A stretch of 61,470 nt of DNA from Verrucomicrobiales bacterium (GTDB lineage: Bacteria; Verrucomicrobiota; Verrucomicrobiia; Limisphaerales; UBA11320), in the NCBI GenBank assembly GCA_016793885.1, contig JAEUHE010000236.1, positions 79,876-141,345 on the forward strand, read 5' to 3'. Of this stretch, positions 53,247 through 61,470 are shown piece by piece. The position numbers and the translations under genes are program-made. Numbering within the stretch: position 1 is the first letter of the stretch; the number at the start of each line of letters is the position of its first letter. The notes beneath the pieces were generated by a model. It was given only the letters and a program-made list of their open reading frames with translations, did not search any database and had not been told where the DNA came from.

Positions 53247-55004
53247 ATGAGATCCCGCGCACCAGCCGTTTCGCCGGTTAAACTCTTCTTTAAGGTCATC
53301 CTGGTGGTCTTCCTGGCGGAGGCTGGCGTCATGATCGTGCTGTCCAGGTTCCCGCCGATGAGTCATGCCTTGGAGGCTGTGGTGGATGCGAGCGCGCTCT
53401 CGGTCATACTATCCCCCTGTCTGTGGTGGTGGCTGGTGGTGGAATCGCGTCGGCGCCAGACGGTGGAGAGGGAGTTGGAGTTCCAGCGCCACGCGTTGGA
53501 TCTGCATGCGCTGGTGTCCGAGACCGATGCCGCTGGCAGAATTACCTATGCGAGCGATCTGTTCTGTGACGTCAGCGGGTATGCGCGTGAGGAACTACTG
53601 GGATGCAAGCATAGCATCGTGAATTCAGGACACCATCCCGGCGAGTTCTGGAAGGACATGTATGCCGAACTGGCTCGCATCGGGGTATGGCATGGTGAGA
53701 TCTGCAATCGGGCTAAAGGTGGTCATCTCTATTGGGTTTCCTCCACCATCGTGGCCTTTAGGGATGGCTCTGGGAAGATCACTCGGTATGTAGGGATTCG
53801 GACCGAGATTACCAAGCGGAAGTTGGTGGAGCAGGAATTGGAACGCTCGCGTGCCAACGCGGAGGCGGCCACTCGGGCCAAAAGCGAGTTCCTGGCGGTG
53901 ATGAGTCACGAGATCCGCACTCCCATGAACGCCGTGCTCGGGTTTACCGACTTGCTGACCGAGACGCCCCTTACCGACATCCAAAAGGACTTCGTTAGAA
54001 CGATCCGGCAATCGGGGGCATCCTTGTTGACGCTCATCAACGATATCCTCGATTACTCCAAGATCGAGGCAGGCAAGCTCAACCTGGAGTTGATGCCTTT
54101 CGATCTACGTGAGACCTGCGAAGCGGTGCTCGGGCTTCTCGTTTCAAAGGCCTACAGCAAGGGGCTCGAGATCGCTTTGGTGGCCCCTCCCGCTCCGCTG
54201 GCGTTGGTGGCGGATCCGACTCGGGTGCGGCAAATCCTGACCAATCTCGTTGGCAATGCCATCAAGTTCACCTCTGCCGGCTATGTCCGGGTGGAAATTC
54301 GGGTATTGCCCCGCGTTGGCCAGCCCACCGCCGGAGGCCGGGTGCAAGTCCGAGTCTCCGACAGCGGCATTGGGATTCCTTTGGCGAAACAGCATCTGTT
54401 GTTTCAGAAGTTCACGCAGACCGACACTTCAACCACCCGCAAGTACGGGGGGACCGGGCTCGGGCTAGCCATTAGTAAACAGTTAGTTGAGATCATGGGG
54501 GGAACGATCGGCGTGGAAAGCGAAGTGGGGAGAGGTGCTTGTTTTTGGTTTGATTTCGCGCTGCCCGATTCCCCGATCGACCTGCCCGAAGCCGCTTTTC
54601 CTCCGTCGCTCCATCTACCCAACGGAGTGCTCTCCATCAGCGCATCCGCTCCGCATCAGGAGGCCGTTGAGGCCATGCTGGCGGGATGGGGAGTGAAGTG
54701 TGTGGCTGCCCAGAGTTCCGCCGAAGCCATGGAGCGTTGGCGTGAGGCGGAGCGCGAAGGTCGGCTGTTCGATGTGGTCTTGTTCCAGGTTGTCACTCTG
54801 GGCTCGGAAGCCAACCGGGGCGTCGAATCGTTGCGGAGCGACCTGAACGTGGCACCTGGACGGATCGTTTTGTGCCAACCGGCTGGGCAAGAGTTGGACG
54901 GCTATTTGAACCTGCGTACCCCGTTGCTCCGTCCGGAAACCCTGGCGGCGGCTCTCGCTCAAGCCAGCCAGAGCGGTTCGAACAAAAGCGCTGCCGCCGC
55001 CTGA
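53247..55004 (+). CDS. PAS sensor histidine kinase with a degenerate receiver
   Basis: A 585-residue protein. Two membrane helices near the N-terminus (about 12-32, 45-65) are followed by a PAS domain (about 80-190, [21 protein letters not shown]). The kinase core has [10 protein letters not shown] with H221, an N-box [10 protein letters not shown], and DSGIGIP and [13 protein letters not shown]. The last 125 residues look like a receiver ([29 protein letters not shown]) but the phospho-acceptor aspartate position holds glutamine and the lysine is not evident. So it is a degenerate, non-phosphorylated receiver, perhaps structural. Confidence 0.88.
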   Translation: MRSRAPAVSPVKLFFKVILVVFLAEAGVMIVLSRFPPMSHALEAVVDASALSVILSPCLWWWLVVESRRRQTVERELEFQRHALDLHALVSETDAAGRITYASDLFCDVSGYAREELLGCKHSIVNSGHHPGEFWKDMYAELARIGVWHGEICNRAKGGHLYWVSSTIVAFRDGSGKITRYVGIRTEITKRKLVEQELERSRANAEAATRAKSEFLAVMSHEIRTPMNAVLGFTDLLTETPLTDIQKDFVRTIRQSGASLLTLINDILDYSKIEAGKLNLELMPFDLRETCEAVLGLLVSKAYSKGLEIALVAPPAPLALVADPTRVRQILTNLVGNAIKFTSAGYVRVEIRVLPRVGQPTAGGRVQVRVSDSGIGIPLAKQHLLFQKFTQTDTSTTRKYGGTGLGLAISKQLVEIMGGTIGVESEVGRGACFWFDFALPDSPIDLPEAAFPPSLHLPNGVLSISASAPHQEAVEAMLAGWGVKCVAAQSSAEAMERWREAEREGRLFDVVLFQVVTLGSEANRGVESLRSDLNVAPGRIVLCQPAGQELDGYLNLRTPLLRPETLAAALAQASQSGSNKSAAAA

Positions 55005-55220
55005 GACCTAAAAACCTCCCGCTTGCCTCTCACTAAGGCACTAAGCTCACGAAGGTCCGGCCACGATCGGCGTGGATCGGATCGCGAGTCCAACTACACG
55101 TTTCTAGATTGACTGCATCTGTTCACCGGTCCAAATAGGGGTGAAGCCTAGCCGATCTCTGTACCCGGAAACGGGTGCGTGATTGTCTGTCCCTACCACT
55201 TCGAACACAGACGCTGCTTT

Positions 55221-57260
55221 ATGAAACTCAGATTCATCCTCGCCGCCGGTTTCGCAGTCCTTTGGACTTTCCACACTGAAGCACAGGAAGGTCCGTTCGA
55301 TCCAGAACAGTGGCCCCCGACAATCAACCTTGAAAAGCGGGTTCATTTCGTGGTCACCGATGAAGGCCTGGAGGCTCCCAGCGGAAACTGGCTTGCCAAC
55401 GAGCTTCGCATCCTCACCGGCGGAGACCAGCAGACCGAGCCCATTACGATCGGAGGACATACCGGACGGAAAGCGACGAGCGTGACCATCAACGTGGCGG
55501 ACAAGTCATGGCGCGACTGGGCTGAGACCGAGACCATCGATATCCTGCTGCAAGTTTACGGAGACGCGGGGCTCTACGATGCGCAGGGCGCTCTGCGCGG
55601 CGTGGACTTCCTACTCGGCACGGTTCCTCCTCAGTTCCTCAGCGTGCAAAACGGAGGACCGATTCCGTTGGAAGCAAAAAACGGCCGATGGAATTGGGTG
55701 TTGTTTCGCATCACCAACGGGATCCGCCCCGACGGAAATCGATTCGTCGGTTCCCTGGCGGAGGGCGCGACCGGGTTCACTGAATTCGGAGGCGTCAATG
55801 GAGGGACCATCCGGTTGCAGGTCATCCCCAACCTGATCGTCAGAGTCGTGGCGTTCGGGGAACAGGGAGCGTTCGGGGAACGCGAACAGATCAATCTCTT
55901 CCTACCTGCGGACACTTGTGATCCGGAACCGATCACCAATCTGGTGGGCCTCGATATCCAAGCTGGCACGACCAATCATTTGGAAGTCCTGAACGACGGC
56001 GACCAAACCGTGGTGGCCGTTGAAAACATCGGTCCGCTCGGAGACCAGCGGCGGGCGGTGAAAACCACGGGACAGTACTTGAACTTAGGAATCACGGATG
56101 CCTTCCTCGGAGCTCCGTGCAATGAGCCACGGACGATGAGGGTCTGCCTGGACTTTTATGATGCTCCCGAGTTTGGCGGCTCCAGCGTGGTTTTCGGCCC
56201 GGACAGCTATGCAACCGATGCGGTCGGCGGCACCGCCTCGCTTCCGGTGAGCCAGCTGCAAACGTTGGCCGGGACGGGACGCTGGATTCGTCGTTCGTGG
56301 ACACTCCCGGCGGTCAACCTGAAGGGAGTCGGCACCGGGGCGTTCACCGGAGGACCTCGGTTCGTTGCACAGGGGGGAGCCGTGGCCGTTTCGAGGGTAG
56401 AATTCGAGGTTTACCGCACGGCGGGGCATCCGTTGGCCGGGCAGAACCTGCTCGCCGAGTGCTACGTGGATCCCGCGATTTGTGACGGTGGGTACGGGGA
56501 CTACGTGGAGTTGGATCTGGGCCAGGACCTGAAGAATGGTCTCGATTTGGGGACCTCGGGCTTTGATCAAGAGATGGTGGTGGCCGAAGCCGGGCCGGAC
56601 AATGATCGTCGGTTGGCAGTCCGTGCAGCGCAGGAGGATGGCACTCCGCCGGCGGATACGACATTTAACTTCGCCATCACCGGTCAGGCACTGGGACCTT
56701 CAACCCAGGACAACGCGCGGCTCGCAGTGTGCGCGACCTATTACGATGACCCAGCTCTGGCGGGCCAGACATTTGGACCTCAGGTCTGGGCCACGGAGGT
56801 GACGGGGGGACCCACCTACGCCTTTCTGCCAGCCGTGGGGTATGAACGGTTGCGGGGAACTGGCGGTTGGCGAACTGCCTATTGGGAGCTCCCGGACGTC
56901 AAGTTCACCGGAGTGAATCAAGGGCCGCAAGCGGGGCCGCGTTTCATCTCCTCAGGCAAAGTGTTCGTCACCCGGGTGCGTTATGCCGTGATCCGGCCTT
57001 GCGGCCCCCGGGCCAGCCAGAACCTCCTGGCCGTTTGTAAACCCTCAGAAACGCCTCAGCTTGCGATCAGTCCGGAACCAGGCCGTGTGGCCGCACTGAG
57101 TTGGCCGGCTGCGGCCCAGGCCTTCTTGCTAGAGCGAACCGCATCGCTGTCCGTGTCCGATTGGCAACCGGTCGCCGACGTCGCCGCGCTGGATGGAGAC
57201 ACCTATCGACTCCGGGTGAGGACCGACACCACGTCGTTTTATCGGCTGCGAGGGGAGTAA
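55221..57260 (+). CDS. Secreted protein with two related beta-rich domains and a shared C-terminal module
   Basis: About 679 residues from the ATG at 55221 with a signal peptide (MKLRFILAAGFAVLWTFHTEAQ to about 21). Two related blocks can be aligned: TMRVCLDFYDAPEFGGSSVV and ARLAVCATYYDDPALAGQTF, each ending in a TGRWIRRSWTLPAV / TGGWRTAYWELPDV strand, then GPRFVAQGG / GPRFISSGK and a valine-rich strand. These may be a glycan- or cell-wall-binding fold that I do not recognise. The last 60 residues (LSWPAAAQAFLLERTASL...FYRLRGE) belong to the shared C-terminal module. Probably extracellular. Confidence 0.8.
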   Translation: MKLRFILAAGFAVLWTFHTEAQEGPFDPEQWPPTINLEKRVHFVVTDEGLEAPSGNWLANELRILTGGDQQTEPITIGGHTGRKATSVTINVADKSWRDWAETETIDILLQVYGDAGLYDAQGALRGVDFLLGTVPPQFLSVQNGGPIPLEAKNGRWNWVLFRITNGIRPDGNRFVGSLAEGATGFTEFGGVNGGTIRLQVIPNLIVRVVAFGEQGAFGEREQINLFLPADTCDPEPITNLVGLDIQAGTTNHLEVLNDGDQTVVAVENIGPLGDQRRAVKTTGQYLNLGITDAFLGAPCNEPRTMRVCLDFYDAPEFGGSSVVFGPDSYATDAVGGTASLPVSQLQTLAGTGRWIRRSWTLPAVNLKGVGTGAFTGGPRFVAQGGAVAVSRVEFEVYRTAGHPLAGQNLLAECYVDPAICDGGYGDYVELDLGQDLKNGLDLGTSGFDQEMVVAEAGPDNDRRLAVRAAQEDGTPPADTTFNFAITGQALGPSTQDNARLAVCATYYDDPALAGQTFGPQVWATEVTGGPTYAFLPAVGYERLRGTGGWRTAYWELPDVKFTGVNQGPQAGPRFISSGKVFVTRVRYAVIRPCGPRASQNLLAVCKPSETPQLAISPEPGRVAALSWPAAAQAFLLERTASLSVSDWQPVADVAALDGDTYRLRVRTDTTSFYRLRGE

Positions 57261-57340
57261 GGGAGGAGGTCCGTGATTCCCAGTGGGTTGAGCGCCTGAG
57301 TAAAGATGGGGGCGGATGATCGTTCCGCTTCTCGCGGCAA

Positions 57341-57544
57341 GGTAGGGCGAAACTCTGTTTGAGCCCCGACTGGCCCGAGGTGTGCGAACCGCGGACGACG
57401 CTGCGTCGCCGCGAGTCGATGCGTTGTCTATCAACCTTAGACCCTCCGCGGAGTGGTCCACTGGTTTTCGGAGCCTGGGGGACGCGTGGACTCAACGAGA
57501 TCAGAACTCAATTGGAGGGCTCCGCGATCCAGTCCCGCCCTACC
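57341..57544 (+). repeat. RepC copy 2, ends GGTAGGGCGAAACT / GTCCCGCCCTACC
   Basis: GGTAGGGCGAAACT at 57341 is mirrored by AGTCCCGCCCTACC ending at 57544. The first end is shared with RepC copy 1. The interiors differ. It fills most of the gap before the cupredoxin gene. Confidence 0.65.
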
Positions 57545-57651
57545 ATCGTAAGCAGATACGGTCCTTTTTGACACGCCTTTGGCACTTGTCGCCGAGGGGA
57601 ATCAGCCTATCATGCCCGCACTCAGAACTACCGTTTTCAACCACCAAGAGT

Positions 57652-58842
57652 ATGAAAAAACAAAACCCATTTGTCTGGATGTTCCTGGCCGCCCTTGTCT
57701 TTCTCCCCCGTTGTTCGCAAAAACTCAGCGCCGCTTCTCACACGGTTGAGTTTAACAACTTCGCTTTCACTCCCGCCGACCTCAAGGTGAAGGTAGGTGA
57801 CACGGTCACGTTCACGAATCGGGGTGGATTTCACACCGTGACCGGAACGGGCACGGACCCGCTCTGTGGCGATGGCCAAATCCCAATCTCCTGCCAGCGG
57901 ACGTTCACGACACCAGGAACTTTCCCGTACCGATGCATTTTTCATACCGGCCAGGGCATGACAGGGAAAATCACGGTCGAGGATGTGCCCGTGGAGAAAC
58001 CGAATGTCGTACCCTTTCGTCTCAATGGCTGGAGTGACCGGCTGGTCGTGACGCGATCCACCGGGGGCAATATCTCCGACCCTGATTTTTTTAGTGACCA
58101 GGACATCTGGGTTGACTGGGCTATCGCGAACATCTCACTCACCGCCGGCATTCCCAACAGGTTCTTCACGGAGCTGGTGCTGGATGGTGTTTCGAAAGCC
58201 TCGTGGTTTCACGAAGGACTGACCCCAGATACCTTCAACAAGATTGAGGACTACAATCTTGGCCAGCTGCCGGTCGGCGAGCACGTGCTCACCCTGGTCA
58301 CCGACCACACCAGTGTGGTCGATGAATCGAACGAGTCTGACAATTCCTACTCAGTGAACGTGCGGGTAATCAAGCGACCCGGCGCCTCCCACATCGTCGA
58401 GTACGGGAAGAACGGTGCCAACGTTTTCACACCTGCCGAGTTGACCGTAAACGTTGGTGACACGGTGGTCTTTCTGCACGCCACTGGATTCCATACCATT
58501 ACGGGGACTACGCCGGCCGAGCCGTTCTGCGGCAATGACGCCATTCCGAGCGCCTGCACCGTTACCTTCAATAATCCGGGCACTTTTTCCTACCGCTGCC
58601 TTTTTCACCCGGGCATGGCGGGTGCGATCACGGTCCGCGGTTCTCTCTCCTTGGAAGCGGCTGCCCATGTCGAGGGGCCTTATGAACCCCTACCAAGCGC
58701 TGCCGTCAATGCGGTCGACCACACGGTAACGGTTTCGCTACCTGTCAACCGGACCTTTTGGCGGCTGCGCGCCGACACCGCGCTGCGAATCACCGAGATC
58801 CGAGTCGTGGCGTCCACCATCGTGCTCCGCTACGAGGAGTAG
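57652..58842 (+). CDS. Exported protein with two cupredoxin domains flanking a CARDB-like domain
   Basis: About 396 residues from the ATG at 57652 with a signal peptide and possible lipobox-like LPRCS. The first cupredoxin-like domain (about 30-120) has GDTVTFTNRGGFHTVTG, C in YRCIFHTGQGM; its ligands would be two His, one Cys and one Met. A CARDB-like domain (about 130-245) has ELVLDG and VDESNESDNSYSV. The second cupredoxin-like domain (about 250-340) has ATGFHTITG and YRCLFHPGM. Each has an extra Cys pair (LCGDGQIPISC, FCGNDAIPSAC) that may form a disulfide. The C-terminal part ends with WRLRADTALRITE, resembling the shared module. Predicted blue-copper electron carrier or copper storage. 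Confidence 0.85.
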   Translation: MKKQNPFVWMFLAALVFLPRCSQKLSAASHTVEFNNFAFTPADLKVKVGDTVTFTNRGGFHTVTGTGTDPLCGDGQIPISCQRTFTTPGTFPYRCIFHTGQGMTGKITVEDVPVEKPNVVPFRLNGWSDRLVVTRSTGGNISDPDFFSDQDIWVDWAIANISLTAGIPNRFFTELVLDGVSKASWFHEGLTPDTFNKIEDYNLGQLPVGEHVLTLVTDHTSVVDESNESDNSYSVNVRVIKRPGASHIVEYGKNGANVFTPAELTVNVGDTVVFLHATGFHTITGTTPAEPFCGNDAIPSACTVTFNNPGTFSYRCLFHPGMAGAITVRGSLSLEAAAHVEGPYEPLPSAAVNAVDHTVTVSLPVNRTFWRLRADTALRITEIRVVASTIVLRYEE

Positions 58843-59266
58843 CTGCAAATCTGCCAGGGTGCGGAGGTGTGTTTGGGGGTGCGGTCCGGGGATCTTCGCT
58901 GCGCTGCGATCGCCCGGCTAATTTATGTGACCCCGCAGGGGTCGGGAACTTGGCTCCAACGGAGGTCGCAAAAAGCTCGACCGTTTTCCCAACCTGCCAT
59001 CCGGCCGCCGCCAAGGCTACCGCGGGACAAGTCCCCCGTCGGTCTGGTGAGCTATGACGGGACGGGCCTCATGGACCGGGGTGATAGAAGGGAACTGAGC
59101 TTCAAACCCGCCTCGGTCGAATCCCGGGGCAGGCGTGAAGTGGTTTCGGGGGGATGATCGCCCGCTGGTTCCGGGCCGAAGCGCTCATGACGATGTCTTG
59201 GATCAGTGATCGATGAAGAAGGTCTGGCTTGTGTCCCGAAGGATCGTTTGGAAACAATGTTAACCT
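58843..59266. other. 424-bp gap holding a degenerate RepA copy
   Basis: RepA copy 7 (about 58871-58950) has GGGGTGCGG, CGCTGCGCTGCGAT, CCCGGCTAATTTATGTGACC and CCCCGCAGGGG, a damaged set of RepA motifs in order. The remainder shows no supported gene, and it must contain the promoter of the next gene. Confidence 0.55.
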
Positions 59267-60748
59267 ATGGCACACAACTCATGGACGAGACAGTGGCTTG
59301 GACTCAGCACGGCATGGATGCTCCTGGCGGGAACGGCTCCTGCAGCTTCGCCGGCCAACGATAACTTTGCCGATCGAACAGTCCTGGAAGGCGATTCCAT
59401 AGCCGTCACCGCCCGGTTTCTCGATTCGACGATTGAGGCATCGGTCGGTGACCCACCTTTGCCAGGATTTGAACCCGGCATGTTACCCTTCACCGGGTTC
59501 GAATCGAGGCATTTCGGTTCGCTTTGGTGGGAATGGACCGCGCCTCGGTCCGGAAGTGTGGTGCTCACCATGGCTCCCACCCCGGACGAGCCAATGCTCC
59601 AGTGGTCGATCGCTGCGTTCAACATGATGCGCTCGTCGGACTCCCACCCGGCTTTGGGTCTGCTGCATCCTCCGCCGTTCCATTATGAACGCACCCGATA
59701 TTGGGCGACCCGATCTTGGCTCTCACTGCCATACCAGGGACTTGCCTACCATGTGATCGCGGGGCAACGGTATTTCATTTATGGGGTCGGCGTTCTCACC
59801 AACCCCGCACCCGTGTCCTTCCGGCTGCAGATGGCCGGAGGACCGGTGATTCTTCAGAATCCATCCGACGTCCAGATTTCCGCCGGTGAAAGCGGATTGC
59901 TGAACGTTGTCGCCCTCGGAGTTCCCCTTCCGAGCCGGATAGAAACTGAACACCCGCTCCTCTACGCGTGGCTGCATCACGATGAGCCGATACCGGGAGC
60001 GTCGAACTCGGTTCTGCCGCTGTTGTCTGTGTCCGCCCAGGATGTGGGGGAGTATCGTGTGGTGGTGACGGATGCGGAAGGGAGTGTCACCAGCGCTGTC
60101 GCGCGCGTCGACGTGGTCAACCAGGAGCGACCTCCGGTCCTAGAACCCGTCAAGAGAGACGCGGGTGGCGTCGGGGCGAGCCAACCACCGGGTTGGAGGC
60201 TATCCGGCGCTCCCGGGCGCACTTATGTCATCGAGTCGTCCGCGGACTTGGTCCGTTGGGGCTGGCAAGGGGTGGAGCCGATGAGCGGGCTGACAGCGGA
60301 GCTTCTCGTCACTCGCGCCGGCGGCTATCCTGGGGTCAATGCTCCGTCTCATGTGCGAATCAGGCGTGAGCCCTTCGTGTTCAGGCTGGGGGGAGAACTT
60401 CGGCCGCGGGTTTTCCTGAGGGCTCGAAGGGCGACACCGTTTGATTCGCGGCGTTGGACGGGGTTGGATGCGTTGCAGTATGCCAAGGAGGACTATGGGC
60501 GAGACGTTCGAGGGCAAAGAGGGGTTTACGATGTGCCGGCGCTGCTGGATATCTCACGGCGGCTGCCGAGTGTCCTGTACCCCGAGCTGTTTGGAGTCAA
60601 CGGCGTCGGGGACTGTCTCGGTCAGGTTATGCCGGGAACGCTGCGTTCTCTACCCGTATGGCCATGTCTCCCGCTGGATGACGCGTTGATAGATCCCAAT
60701 TACTACTTTTTGGCCAATCCAGCTGGGATCTGGGATCCGGCCCGATAG
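59267..60748 (+). CDS. Secreted Ig-like protein with an unusual C-terminus
   Basis: A 493-residue exported protein: signal peptide (about 8-27), then a beta-rich domain with ANDNFADRTVLEG and SLWWEWTAPRSGSVVLTM (about 28-190), an Ig-like domain (about 193-285) with YAWLHHDEPIPGASNSVL and YRVVVTDAEG. A segment GAPGRTYVIESSADLVRWGW follows (about 305-325), the core of the shared module. The last 100 residues contain LDALQYAKEDYGRDVRGQRG, DCLGQVMPGTLRSLPVWPC and PNYYFLANPAGIWDP, which I do not recognise; two Cys may form a disulfide. Probably extracellular, with a glycan- or protein-binding role. Confidence 0.8.
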   Translation: MAHNSWTRQWLGLSTAWMLLAGTAPAASPANDNFADRTVLEGDSIAVTARFLDSTIEASVGDPPLPGFEPGMLPFTGFESRHFGSLWWEWTAPRSGSVVLTMAPTPDEPMLQWSIAAFNMMRSSDSHPALGLLHPPPFHYERTRYWATRSWLSLPYQGLAYHVIAGQRYFIYGVGVLTNPAPVSFRLQMAGGPVILQNPSDVQISAGESGLLNVVALGVPLPSRIETEHPLLYAWLHHDEPIPGASNSVLPLLSVSAQDVGEYRVVVTDAEGSVTSAVARVDVVNQERPPVLEPVKRDAGGVGASQPPGWRLSGAPGRTYVIESSADLVRWGWQGVEPMSGLTAELLVTRAGGYPGVNAPSHVRIRREPFVFRLGGELRPRVFLRARRATPFDSRRWTGLDALQYAKEDYGRDVRGQRGVYDVPALLDISRRLPSVLYPELFGVNGVGDCLGQVMPGTLRSLPVWPCLPLDDALIDPNYYFLANPAGIWDPAR

Positions 60749-60807
60749 ACTGGAAAGGTGGGGGTAGGGGTTTAGTCGCTGTCCAAAACATCCGATCTCC
60801 TGGGCGT

Positions 60808-61296
60808 ATGGCGACGAATATCAAGGCTGCGCTCACCGGTTGCTTCCTCCTGCTCGTGGGGGGAGGACTCGCGTTTTATGGCCTCAGCTACACGATGCTG
60901 ATTTCGGCATTGGCTCGCGAGGGGGTAGTGGCCGAGGCGAAGGTTCTAGGTCATGAGCAAGGACAATACTCCCGACGCAGCTCCCACTACAGTCTCACGG
61001 TGGAGTTCACTCCAGCCCAGGGCCCGGTGGTCACGAAGACTCTGGACGTCGATGGATCGACGTATCGGCCGGCCGTGGAGACGGGGCGAGTTCAGATGCG
61101 CTACCTTCCCAATGATCCTGAACGATGCATGGCCGGGGATATGGCCATCCTACCCTTTCAGATCATCGGCGGACTGGGCTGCGTGATGGTCCTGCTGGCA
61201 CCGTTAGGCTGGTGGTTGACTCGTCGTGAGGCAGTTGCCCGTGAAGCCAATCGCCACGCTCGCCCGGAGGCCTCTCCCGAGCTCGTTGAAAAGTGA
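60808..61296 (+). CDS. DUF3592-type membrane protein
   Basis: A 162-residue protein with an N-terminal helix (about 9-32), a beta-rich domain (about 35-105) and a second helix (about 112-135). REGVVAEAKVLGHEQG and the V-x-M/R-Y-L-P-N-D-P segment (VQMRYLPNDPERC) are typical of DUF3592 proteins, which have unknown function. Residues HYSLTVEFTP and GPVVTKTLDV are the strands around. It is followed by a hairpin that looks like a terminator and by the group II intron candidate. Confidence 0.85.
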   Translation: MATNIKAALTGCFLLLVGGGLAFYGLSYTMLISALAREGVVAEAKVLGHEQGQYSRRSSHYSLTVEFTPAQGPVVTKTLDVDGSTYRPAVETGRVQMRYLPNDPERCMAGDMAILPFQIIGGLGCVMVLLAPLGWWLTRREAVAREANRHARPEASPELVEK

Positions 61297-61312
61297 TGCG
61301 GAGGCCAAGTAA

Positions 61313-61329
61313 TCGTCCGACACGGACGA
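61313..61329 (+). terminator. Hairpin TCGTCCG-ACA-CGGACGA
   Basis: A perfect 7-bp stem with a 3-base loop, 16 bases after the DUF3592 stop codon. No long U-run follows. It could be the transcription terminator and also the insertion signal for the element beginning at about 61335. Confidence 0.55.
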
Positions 61330-61334
61330 CGCTA

Positions 61335-61470
61335 GTGCGACTGTGAAGCGCACCAACATAGCAGGGTGAGAGTCCCTGTCAGGCCTATGTTCACCAGGCC
61401 TGTGACTGAAAGTAACTGCGGCACAGCAATGTGACCGTGGAGAGCAACTGGAAGTGAACTGCCAGTCCGT
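61335..61470 (+). ncRNA. Probable 5' part of a group II intron (truncated by window end)
   Basis: It begins GTGCGACTG, like the GUGYG 5' ends of bacterial group II introns. The first bases pair as GTGCG/CGCAC (61335-61339 with 61349-61353). AACATAG and CTATGTT close a stem around CAGGGTGAGAGTCCCTG, a hairpin typical of domain I. Further purine-rich segments follow (GACTGAAAGTAACTGC, GAGAGCAACTGGAAGTGAAC). The reverse-transcriptase ORF, domains V/VI and the 3' end would lie beyond the window. This is a motif-based call. Confidence 0.55.

Noticed and set aside
59497-59510. GGTTCGAATCG, similar to a tRNA T-arm
   Set aside because: It lies inside a coding region and no acceptor stem, D-arm or anticodon arm can be drawn around it.

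Overview
This 61,470-base window looks like chromosomal DNA from a Verrucomicrobiota bacterium, most likely the Pedosphaera/Limisphaera-type lineage (subdivision 3). That placement is inferred from gene content: a PSCyt1/DUF1549/DUF1553 planctomycete-type cytochrome protein, a giant lamin-tail/CotH/LamG/Ig surface protein, an ECF sigma factor paired with a zinc-ribbon Ser/Thr kinase, Sel1 repeats, and several secreted Ig-type proteins. I see no rRNA or tRNA gene, no CRISPR array, no phage genes and no complete transposase.

Layout. 0-7 kb: a two-copy surface protein, then a sigma factor/receptor kinase pair. 7.6-16.5 kb: a secreted alpha/beta-hydrolase and, on the minus strand, a 2,100-residue modular surface protein. 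16.5-26.4 kb is mostly housekeeping: an ACT-domain protein, a GH13-type enzyme, a histidinol-phosphatase-type PHP protein, gamma-glutamyltransferase, a YggS-type PLP protein, PurM and a LolC/E-LolD exporter pair. 26.6-30.7 kb: a coiled-coil exported protein, an outer-membrane barrel candidate, a histidine kinase and a convergent receiver-DUF4388 protein. 31.1-38.9 kb (minus strand): Der, the cytochrome/DUF1553 protein, TrpB and a glucuronate-isomerase-like protein. 39-42.6 kb: an orphan TroA-type metal-binding protein behind a DtxR-like operator, then CysS and a glycosyltransferase. 43-50.7 kb: Sel1 protein, CdsA, a lipoprotein with a possible Cys/His/Asp triad, uncharacterised genes, a hybrid kinase and a 59-residue membrane protein. 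50.8-61.3 kb: MFS transporter, short-chain dehydrogenase, a second hybrid-type kinase, three secreted proteins (one with two cupredoxin domains) and a DUF3592 protein. The window ends inside what looks like the 5' part of a group II intron placed just after a hairpin.

The most unusual feature is the intergenic DNA. At least four families of short, non-coding elements with terminal inverted repeats (called RepA to RepD here) fill most gaps over 200 bases. RepA has seven copies or fragments, two of them about 330 bp and nearly full length. RepC and RepD have two copies each. There is also a 44-bp perfect palindrome and a GTGAYGA heptamer array with an inverted counterpart. No transposase for any of them is present here. 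I did not find a convincing new defence or biosynthetic system; the repeat families, the group II intron candidate, the metal operator with its orphan receptor, and a C-terminal module shared by the secreted proteins are the best leads. All functional calls rest on reading motifs by eye, without database searches.
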